DNA of 64,000 bases from Macquaria australasica (taxonomy: Eukaryota > Chordata > Actinopteri > Centrarchiformes > Percichthyidae). Each line of letters begins with the position of its first letter. The stretch's first letter is position 1. Location: contig SEMN01001203.1 in the NCBI GenBank assembly GCA_005408345.1, positions 1 through 64,000 of the forward strand, in the 5' to 3' direction. Shown one piece after another: positions 34,929 to 43,553 of this stretch. The translations under genes and the position numbers were made by a program. Under the pieces are notes generated by a model, which was given only the letters and a program-made list of their open reading frames with translations, did no database searches and was not told the DNA's origin.

Positions 34929-36477
34929 CTGTGCTGTTCATATCCATGGACACAAAAGTGAGGTCTGAAGTCCTGTCTCATTTAGTGCATTGTGTCCCAC
35001 CTACTCATGGCCCAGCGCTCTTGCAGACTTGATGTGATGATGATTAGCATGTCAAGTCTTCAGCAATGCTGTGTGTGCCTATAGGACAATGTCCGATCCA
35101 GCCAACAATATAAATGGGGGAAGTTTTACTCAGTGCCTGAATCTTGTTCCTTCTTCCATGAACCTCTCTGCATCAAACTGTTCGGCTTTCTGCTCCGAGC
35201 AGCAGCGACTTGCCCGTCAGATTAAACTGTGTCACAGACAGGAGCAGAGGCCTGTGGGCACTGCAGGGCAACACATCCCGCCTTCCTCCCTCCTGCTGTC
35301 ACCATGTTGTGTAAAGCCTAACAAGCGTTGCTGGTTCCACAAGTTATTCCTCAGGTTTCATTGAAGGGAGACCGAGAGGAACAATCAAGCTCGGCGTGAA
35401 CAGCAAAAAACCACAAGAATCATTGGTTGCAGCTCCATCCATCAGTCATAAAGTCACTATTTGTTCCTGCAGCCTAGAATATGACTGGGGAAATAATAAT
35501 GCATGAAATGAAGAACCAAAAATAATGAAGCCATTAAGGGCATACCTCTTTTTTTGCTATGAAAAATGTGCAATTTACTGTGCTCTCGTCAATCTAACGG
35601 ACTGACAGTTGATAATGGTTTTAGCAAATACAAACAATACTTTCTGGGGTTTTGTCGGCTGCAGCCTGAACGCTCCACAGTGACAATAAGAAACAATTTC
35701 CCAGCCTGTTGATGGAGATTAGAAACCAATTTTCTAACATCTCTTTAATAGATTCTTTCTGTTTTCAGTTTTATCTCACCTTGACATTCTTCCGCTTCCT
35801 TTGCTGAACCTGGACTAACATCTATTTTCTGCTTTCCAGGAGGAAACCTGTTTTTATTAAGACACTTTTCTGTTTACAAACTGTGAAGTCAAATAACAAG
35901 CGTCTTTTGTTTATCACCAACACAAAAATGTGAATGAGAAGATGAGTTAAAAATACTCTGCAGTAGAAGTGACAGAGCCAAAAGAGGATTAAGCCTGTCC
36001 CCTTCCTGCCATAACCTTGCTGTGCTCACAGAGAGTTACACATTTTCATTCAGTCGCACAGTTTACACAGGATTAATGGTGCAGGCTGACTGTTTTAGAG
36101 ATGAATTTAACTGTGTCTGAACCTCTCTTGACCTATATCCTTAACTGGAGCAATGCAGCACTGTCGTCCTGAAGGGAGATGCTTCATTAGTTTGAGGATG
36201 CTCATGTGCATGTTTCCTACACTATAAAGACAGATGGGCATTTTAGGAGCTCCAAATGTTGCTCTAGTAGAAAGGCAGAGAAAATAGACAAGGCATATAA
36301 ATACTCCAAAACTTTAAATTTCAGTCCCTTTGCTACAATCCAAATCAAATCCCTGCACCAAAATAAAAATGTGAATGGAACAAATGAGCTTGTTAGGTAC
36401 GTTTTAAATACACTTGATGAAGAAAAACAATACAATTGAATTAGATACACTTCTGAAATTAACTATATATTTAGAAT
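34929..36477. other. Unassigned DNA, no gene seen
   Basis: No exon or repeat recognised. Open frames at 35071-35364 and 36206-36450 have no familiar domain. Confidence 0.4.
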
Positions 36478-36500
36478 ATTTTAATATAATATATTAAAAT
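36478..36500. repeat. AT palindrome, 11-bp arms
   Basis: ATTTTAATATA and TATATTAAAAT are exact reverse complements around a single A, in a very AT-rich setting. Confidence 0.85.
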
Positions 36501-36714
36501 TTCTGTGCCCAAGTTACACAAATTCAGGAAGCATTTTGAGAGGCTCACTGAATTGTAAATCATTTTTCTTTAAAGGCAAAATAAGTGAATAAAAAGGTTT
36601 GGCGTGAATGACTCCGATATGGTATTGTATGAGCGTCTCATCTCATCATCAAATACTCCAGAATGATCGTATATATGAGAGCAAACTATCGTACATTCAA
36701 ACCAGACTGTGCCA

Positions 36715-37030
36715 AAGCGTCTGGGTTTGAACCCACCGGTCGGCTGGGGCCTTTCTGTGTAGAGTCTGCATGTTCTCCTCGTGTCTGCGTGGGTTCTCTC
36801 CGGGTACTCTGGCTTCCTCCCATCATCCAAAGACATGCAGGTTAGGTTAATTGATGATCCTAAATTGCCCATAGGTGTGAGTGTGAATGTTTGTCTGTCT
36901 CTGTGTGTCAGCCCTGTGACTGGCGACCAGTCCAGGGTGTACCCTGCCTCTCGCCCAACGTTAGCTGGGATTGGCTCCAGCCCCCCCCGTGACCCTCTGA
37001 GGATAAGTGGTATAGATAATGAAATGGATA
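36715..37030 (+). repeat. SINE-like retroposon copy
   Basis: Starts around GTCTGGGTTTGAACCC, which resembles a tRNA-type B box, then runs through TCTGCATGTTCTCCTCGTGT, CTGCGTGGGTTCTCTCCGGG, CCAAAGACATGCAGGTTAGG, GATCCTAAATTGCCC, TGGCGACCAGTCCAGGGTGT and a run of C. It ends GAGGATAAGTGGTATAGATA. This is a frequent teleost interspersed repeat with GGATAAGCGGT-type ends. Whether it is a SINE or a LINE tail is not settled by the sequence. Confidence 0.75.
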
Positions 37031-37137
37031 ATACCAGACAAAACTTCAAAATAACCAGATGTCAGCGGCGACAAAAGTTCAGCTGAGACGTGATTTGATC
37101 TGGGATTAGTTTTCAGTTTTAATACATTACTGACATA

Positions 37138-37335
37138 GTTAAAGGAATAGTTCAGTATGGGGAAATATGCTTATTCGCCTTCTTGCAGAGGGTTAGATGA
37201 GAAGATTGATATCACTCTCATGTCTGTACGTTAAATATATGAAGCTGCAGCCAGAAGACAAATAACACATTATATCTTGTTTGTTTAATACATTAAAACA
37301 CTAAACGTTTTATGTGCCACACTACTTGTTGGCAG
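37138..37335 (+). repeat. Copy of the GAGAAGATTGATACCACTCT (fold-back) family
   Basis: GAATAGTTCAGTATGGGGAA, GGTTAGATGAGAAGATTGAT, ATCACTCTCATGTCTGTACG and GAAGCTGCAGCCAGAAGACA are shared with 40020-40260 and partly with 7040. The second arm is lost. Confidence 0.7.
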
Positions 37336-37479
37336 TAAAAAACAAAAAACGTCCCTTTCACCTGGAACAATGTACAAATCGTCAAAGCTAATTACTTATG
37401 GTGAATTCAATTTTAAAGGATCTGGAAAATAGCACTCCTGGTCAATGTGTTTGGTTCTAATGGCTTCTCTCATACCTGT

Positions 37480-37645
37480 TCATGCATCCTAACTAGATAT
37501 TATTTACACTCTTTGGTAGCTGGTGACTGTCTTAGCCTACTTATGTTTTCTGTATTGTATTTATTGTTGTAACAATGTTCTTATGCTGCCCCTTTTGGCC
37601 AGGAAAAACATCTCACTGAGATTTTTTTTACCTGGTTAAAGGTAA
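37480..37645 (+). repeat. Probable LINE 3' tail
   Basis: The end CCCCTTTTGGCCAGGAAAAA then ATCTCACTGAGATTTTTTTT and ACCTGGTTAAAGGTAAA resembles the GGCCAGG...CTGGTTAAATAAAGGT ending of fish retroposons. No coding part was seen. Confidence 0.5.
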
Positions 37646-39629
37646 ATCAGCTCTATACCACTTCACTGTTACAGGGGAAAAATTTAATTATCATGTCATA
37701 ATTAGCATACATTTAGAAATTATTGATCACACATTGTACAAAGGGCTAAATGAATACAAAAACACCTGGCAACACTGCAAATTGTCTAAAACATTTGGTT
37801 TGTGTAGTTTATTATTCTTAAATCTGTGGGACATAAGGAACCTGCAACCTTCAACACAAACCAGGTGATGCGGGCTGCCAAGGTCATGGGGGAAATATCA
37901 CCAATTACCTGTGTGGCCACTGGCCAGCAGTGAGGCGTCATATTGGAGGCTCTACCCTCTAAATATGACTAATTGTCCCTGCTGTTCTGCTTCTTATGAT
38001 ACAGGTGAGAACTCATTACCAGGATGTTCCGCCTCAATGGGCTCTGGTGCTCTCAGGCAGATGAGGGGAAATAAACAAGCACATGGCTTTGCACATCCAC
38101 CCACACACACACACACAGTTTTATGTTTATATACCTACAAATAATTGGTTGGTTTTATCTGTTAAAGTGCATTACAGCTTTTGTCCCTTCGAGCTCCAGT
38201 AAGGCACAATTCCAGTAATTTTTTAGCAATGGGCAAATGTCCTCCAAGGATCTCTGATACCTCTGCCAAGTTCACTCTGTTGGGCATTAGCTGCAGTAAT
38301 ACCTTTTTCATTGATTTGAATCAGCACCTCTGCCTGTAGTCTGAGTGTGGGTGACCGAGGTAGAAGATAGCTTGACACAAAATCCCTTAGGTGTGCCAGC
38401 ATCGACGGTTACTGCTATCGGCCAAGCAAAACAAACAGGTTTAGACTGCACTTACAAACACCTGAGCAATGTGTGCTTTATAATAAACCTGGAGCAAGTT
38501 CTTAAGGCAGGCAAATCAACCTGTTTTCTGATTTGACGGGTTTGTAGATGTTGACTGAACTGAGAGAATCATGTCAATGATTCTGCTTTGAGGTTATGCA
38601 ACAATTACAAAGGGTTAAACAACACTGATCCAAATTGCCAAAGGCAACATATGACATTGGCTTTCAGTTACAAGCTAAGGGTGGGGTTGTCAAATAGAAG
38701 AAGAGACAAAGACTATTGAGGACTAAGCTGCAGTTACACCTCTTCAACCTGAATTGTGATTCCTCCCTGCACAGTCCAGTGTGGCCTGCAGTCTCAAAGA
38801 AGCTACAATACCTGTGACTTCCTGAAAGAAAACTGCCATTCACTTGCCCATAGTTCCATAGTAAAGACACAGGATCATGATAAAACAGGCATATAGAGCT
38901 TGTTTTCAAACCATGGGAGCCAAAATGGGTCATGTGTTTTTTGACGATAACTTAGCAAGCCTCAGGTCCTGACTGAGAGATTAACAAACTCTAGATGTAT
39001 CTGTAGCATCAAGTCTCAGAGGGAAAACAGACACACTGATAACAAATAAATCACATAAACGTAAGCAAATTAATCTAAAGTATTCCAACATTTGCATACA
39101 ATCTGATGCAGCTTCGTGCAGTCAGGATTTACTAGGATTAATCACTTCTACATTCATTAACTGTGTGTGTCACCATGTTTGAATGGTGCAGTTACTGAGG
39201 CACTAAATAGAACTTGGACTTTAACTTCCAGGATTAGAAAAGCTTTTCTAAAGCTTGATACCAAACGGTCATAGTCATTTTGTCCGTGGGCATTTGGAAT
39301 TTCCAGGGTTATTACAATCCACAATCATCAGGTATGGCTCGCGTCCCTAGGGGTGTAGCTATAGGTTGTAGGTCCCAGATAGACTTGTCGCCATAAACAT
39401 TCGGTACAAAAGAAACATCCTGAGCATGACACACATTCAAAAACAACTATGAATTCTCACAATCTGAATGATCTGGCCAAATATATATTTAAAAAGCAAT
39501 CAAGAGCTGCGTCAATACATTTTTTTGTTGTCCTTCATGTATGCAGGCGGTCAGAAAACACATTAAAATAAATGTGTATTAAGGACACAGGTGAATGAAT
39601 ATATATAAACTTGAGTGACCAGTTTTTAT
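37646..39629. other. Unassigned DNA, no gene seen
   Basis: No exon recognised. There is a short CA run at about 38100-38118. Open frames are short and anonymous. Confidence 0.4.
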
Positions 39630-40015
39630 TGGAATTATTATTATTTATTGGAGTTCCCCAAGGCTCAATGCTTGGGCCTCTTTTATTAATACATGCTTCC
39701 ATTGAGCCAGATTATGCAAAATAATTAAATCACCTATCATACTTACGCAGATGACACCCAAATGTACGTATAGCTCTGTCACCAAGTGACTACTGCCCCA
39801 CATAGATTTTCTCTGCATTCAACAAATCAATGATTTAATGTGCCTGCTTATACTTTAGCTAAATACAGACAAAACTGAAATCATTTGAAATGTTTGTCAA
39901 TTATTGTCTCAGTTTCAGACTCAGTGCTAATCTTGACTCCATGTCCTTGAAAACCAAATCAGACATCTTGGATGACACCAAGAATTCTGATTTAGTTTTT
40001 GGACTCAAAACTAAA
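39630..40015 (+). mobile_element. L2-type LINE fragment (RT motifs B-C)
   Basis: Near 39649 the frame reads GVPQGSMLGPLLL, and after a shift, near 39745, YADDTQMYV (the RT catalytic box). Further on come LNTDKTEI-like sequence near 39864 and a decayed NQIRHLG-like stretch near 39955. It is a short internal piece of an L2-type reverse transcriptase with several frameshifts, distinct from the 1-3211 copy by its MYV variant. Confidence 0.75.
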
Positions 40016-40019
40016 CTTA

Positions 40020-40258
40020 AATTCTTCACTTTCTTGCTGAGAGTTAAATGAGAAGATTGATACCGCTCTCGTGTCTGTGTGCTTAATACGAAGCTAGAAC
40101 CAGGAGACAGTCAGCTTAGCTTAGCATAAAGTATGGAAACGAGGGTAAACAGCTAGCCTGTCAGCTAACCGTCTCTTGGCTCTAGCTCCATATTTAGTGC
40201 ACAGACATGAGAGGGGTATCGATCTCATCTAACTCTCGGCAAGAAAGTGAATAAGCAC
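40020..40258. repeat. Fold-back repeat with about 55-bp imperfect arms
   Basis: The left arm at about 40024-40079 (containing TTCACTTTCTTGCTGAGAG and GTGTCTGTG) is reverse-complemented at about 40198-40252 (CACAGACATGAGAGGGG to CTCTCGGCAAGAAAGTGAA), with a few mismatches and a 3-nt indel. The inner part holds CAGCTTAGCTTAGCATAAAG as in 7040-7395. The transcript could form a long hairpin. Confidence 0.8.
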
Positions 40259-40956
40259 GTTCCTTTAAAAACATAGCAAAAATCTGAGGTTGGCGTCCAA
40301 ACATGATTTATAAAAAATAAAAAAAATTCTCCATGCTTTTATTTCCAGGTTTTATAATGGTCAGGCAACTTCTTTTGTTTATTAAATATGTTATACAAAT
40401 AAATGACCAATGCTTTGCCTTAGAATGAATGGGATGCCATGTTTGAATACTTCATCCAGTGTTTGATGCATCCATATTTTATCCCCTTTAAGTAAAACAT
40501 TTAGAACAAACATCTGTGTCGATCTGTAATGGTGCTTCCCTGATTAAAAGAGTGAAATAAACATATGTTTATAGGCATGTCACTGCAGACATATTAGTAG
40601 CCCTGGGTGATGTGTCCTTACCCCCCACCCCCACTCCCGCCCTTTGCTTTTATTGGTCAGCGGGCAGCAGCCCTGCTCCTTGGGTACCATGTCCGCTCCC
40701 TCCTCATCTGTGTGCGGATACGCTCCTCCCTGCTGAGCTCAATCAATCACACAACGTTCACACTGCAACTGTGACCTACACTGACAGTTAATGCTTTGTG
40801 CAAATCAAACCAGCTGAGCAGCAAAAAGCCCATCGAGTGAATACTGTAAGCTGGCAGCCGAACACACAGGCGACAAATTCCTGCTTTGAGTCAGAGCCAA
40901 TTAAAGCAGAGGACGCGTCGTTTATATACATGTCATTTCATAAATTCAGCCCTTAC
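40259..40956. other. Start of the long first intron of the RhoGAP gene
   Basis: Sequence immediately 3' (minus strand) of the arhgap17-type exon. 40610-40760 is GC-rich with CCCCCACCCC-type runs. No second exon was recognised. Confidence 0.5.
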
Positions 40957-41009
40957 CTGCCCACTGTTTGGTTGGCGAGCTGTCTCATTCGGTTGAACTG
41001 CTTCTTCAT
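40957..41009 (-). CDS. arhgap17: First coding exon of RICH-type BAR/RhoGAP (arhgap17, possibly arhgap44)
   Basis: On the minus strand, ATG at 41009-41007 begins MKKQFNRMRQLANQTVG, then AG to complete an Arg codon, and a GTAAGG donor at 40956. This is the invariant N-terminus of the RICH family (ARHGAP17/Nadrin and ARHGAP44), the first helix of the N-BAR domain. Those proteins combine a membrane-bending BAR domain with a RhoGAP acting on Cdc42/Rac and control junctions, endocytosis and exocytosis. The 18-residue first exon with phase-2 end fits the family. The exon alone cannot separate the paralogues: the MRQ spelling resembles my recollection of ARHGAP44, but the stx4-srcap neighbourhood (16p in human) favours arhgap17. 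No later exon was found, so a very long first intron probably fills much of 3.2-40.9 kb or extends past the window. Confidence 0.8.
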
Positions 41010-41330
41010 CTTGTGTTTTTCTGCGTTACCACCGGGCGGTAGAGCCACTCCACATATCTCATTGATAGAATAAAGTCAGATCTCCTCCGCTGATCTATGG
41101 CAGACGAGGAAGTTCAGTCTTTAAACATCCAGTTTGTGCATCGCGGTGGGGAAACATTGAGCTAAATCCTCCTCATTTTGCTAATGAGGACTGCGTGTCT
41201 CTGTCATCCGCTCCGCTCCGCTGCGCTGCTCCAGAGATGCTGGACCGATTTCTCTCTCTCTCTCCCCCAGCACTGACAGCTCGCTGTCGACACGACGTCC
41301 ACGCCGTTGCACTATGGGAAATGGAGTTTA
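41010..41330 (-). promoter_or_regulatory. GC-rich 5' region/promoter of the RhoGAP gene with a ZNF143-like motif
   Basis: CpG-dense sequence (CCGCTCCGCTCCGCTGCGC around 41210) precedes the start codon. On the minus strand 41304-41320 reads TTCCCATAGTGCAACGG, close to the TTCCCA..ATGCA element bound by ZNF143/THAP11 in many vertebrate promoters. No TATA box is evident. The transcription start is therefore probably near 41.2-41.3 kb. A short TC run sits at about 41251-41264. Confidence 0.45.
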
Positions 41331-41480
41331 CTTAGATCTATTCTTCACAGAGCCACATAGAGTGAAAACAGCTTTTAATTCTCTTAATTGTATCACTTTT
41401 TTTTTTTATAGTTTAAGCTCCTCCATCTATGTTGACTACTGATTCATAGTACTCAGTAGCAATAGTTGACTACTTAACAA

Positions 41481-41850
41481 TGTAATTAAGTTCACTCAAG
41501 TAGGCTACTGTACATAAGTACAAATTTGAGGTATTTTCTTCTCATGCCACTGTCTACTCCACCACATCCCAGAGGGAAATATTGTACTTTTGCCTCTACT
41601 ATATTTATCTGACAGTGATTGTGATTGGTGTTTCTCACTATTTTCTGAATTTGTATAAACCAAATTCAGAAAATAGTTAAAATTTAAATTACTTTTAATC
41701 CTTTAAGTGCATTTTCCTAATTATACTTACGTACTTTTACTCAAGTAATATTTTCAGTGCAGGACTTTTACTTGTAATGGAGTATGTTTACAGTGTGGTA
41801 TTAGTACGTTTAATGAGGTAAAGGATCTGAATATACGTCCTCCACCACTG
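41481..41850 (+). mobile_element. hAT-like CAGTGGTGGAA element copy with internal hairpin
   Basis: Family landmarks TTCACTCAAGTAGGCTACTG, CAGAGGGAAATATTGTACTT, TACTTTTACTCAAGTAATAT and GACTTTTACTTGTAATGGAG are followed by the terminus CCTCCACCACTG at 41850. Inside it, 41637-41653 and 41661-41677 form a perfect 17-bp inverted repeat with a 7-nt loop that other copies here lack. Confidence 0.75.
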
Positions 41851-42308
41851 CAACTTCATATCATGAATTAACTAAATGAATATTTGGATTCAATTTGGAT
41901 TAAACAGAAATATCTGAATAAATGTTTTGCAATGTCTAGTCACATGCATGATCACATTTACACTTGGTGGGAGTATACAGTTTGTGCAGGCAAATAGCAT
42001 CATCTTGTGGCTGTCAGAGTGAAGTAGAAAACTGTTGGCGTAGCTCTGTTATGTTTGATTTGCAGGAGCAGCAGTGATGACGCTGTCTGGACTTGTCACA
42101 GGTGTAGCCCACATGCAGCATTACACTGGAACTGAGAAGACAATACACTCAGGTACAACCTACCTATAAAGTTCTTAATTTGTCAGGTATTTAATTAACT
42201 AGATCAGCCAAAAACAGACATTTCCATCTATAACATTTTCTGAGAATTTTATATTCTAAAGTGTAGTTTACCTTAAATATGTTTTAAGTTACACAATGTG
42301 GGGTTTTC

Positions 42309-43035
42309 TAGATAGATAGATGGATAGATAGATAGATAGACTTTATTAATCCCTAAGGGGAAATTTCAGTGTTGCAAAATACTGACAAGAAAAATACAAT
42401 TAACATATACATATATATATATATATATATAAATCAGTATGTTGTCCATTGCCACTCAGAGGATAAATCTCCTCTCCCTGCTCAGAGGGGAGTCATTATA
42501 AACAGATATTGCGGTGGGCATGAATGACTTCCTGTAGCGGTCCTTATTACAGAAGAGTTGCAGGAACCTCCCACTGAAAGTGCTTTGCTGTCTGACCAGT
42601 AGGTTGTGCAGGGGATGTAAATCATTGTCCATTATGCTGAGCAGTTTGTGTAACAGATAGCTGCGAAGAAAATTGCACTTGCAACAACAGACTGGAAAAA
42701 AGATATGCAATATCTTGCTACACACGTTAAAGGACCTGAGCTTCCTCAAGAAGTAAAGTCTGCTCTGTCCCTCAGTGTTGCACTTCCAGTCAAGTCTATT
42801 GTCAAGATGGTATCTGTAGTCCTCCATCACCTCCACCTCTTCCCCCAGGATGGAGATGGTGTTCAACATAGTGCTGGTCCTCCTGAAGTCCATGACCATC
42901 TCCTTTGTCTTGGCCACATTCAAGAGGAGGTGGTTGTTCCCACACATGCCACAAAGCAGTCCAGCAGTTCCCTGTACTCAGTCTCCTCTCCATCCCTGAC
43001 ACACCCCACAACTGCAGAGTCATCTGAGAATCAAC
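42309..43035 (-). mobile_element. Rex1-type (CR1-like) LINE fragment
   Basis: Minus-strand frames give the RT C-terminal region: ETEYRELLDCFVA, then after a one-base loss near 42945 CGNNHLLLNVAKTKEMVMDF, ISILGEEVEVMEDYRY, LDNRLDWKCNT, GQSRLYFLRKLRSFNVCSK, LHKLLSIMDNDLHPLHNLL and NKDRYRKSFMPTAISVYN. This order matches fish Rex1/Babar elements as I recall them, with an internal deletion after the KILHIFF stretch. The 3' end is the plus-strand GATA microsatellite (42309-42340) joined to GACTTTATTAATCCCTAAGG, typical for the family. A TA run lies at about 42408-42431. Confidence 0.8.
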
Positions 43036-43553
43036 AGTGGGGGCAGGGAGAGTGTGGGGTCTATGAGGCTTGGGGAGGAGGAGGGGGGAGCTGAGGGTCC
43101 TAGGCTGAATCTGTTGAAGGATACATTCAGCTCATTTGCTGTTACAAAAAAACAGATTTTAGACCACCATGTAGAGAAACTCAGAGATTTTAAATTCGTA
43201 AAAAAAGACCAAGCAAACAATATGACAGAGTTGAATGAAATAAACATGGAAAATACATCCATAATAATAATAATAATATAATAATAAATAAACTGTAAAT
43301 CCTTGTAAAAATGTGAAATTATGCATCTGCCGTGTGCAGTTACACTCGGCTGTCACAGGTGGCGCCAATGAGTCGACTTTCAATTCGACGAGCACCAGAA
43401 GAAGAAGTGTTGCACTGGCGTTTACTTGTTGAATGACAGTAGAGCAACGTTGACATTTTCTACTGTTAGTTTCTCTGCTCGGGAACAACACACCCTACTT
43501 CGGCGTAGAGTCGCGGCGTTTCTGACACCTGACTGGCTGCTTCGCCCTGAAAA

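Larger units (their letters stand above)
41331..43553. other. Spacer between the head-to-head RhoGAP and stx4 genes
   Basis: About 2.2 kb of divergent intergenic DNA, largely filled by a hAT-like copy (41481-41850) and a Rex1-type LINE fragment (42309-43035). The last 200 bases before the stx4 start codon are less AT-rich (CGGCGTAGAGTCGCGGCG) and should hold its promoter and 5' UTR. Confidence 0.6.

Noticed and set aside
36715..36760. B-box-like GGTTTGAACCC as a tRNA gene
   Set aside because: No acceptor stem or anticodon arm could be folded around it; the downstream sequence is a known-type dispersed retroposon.
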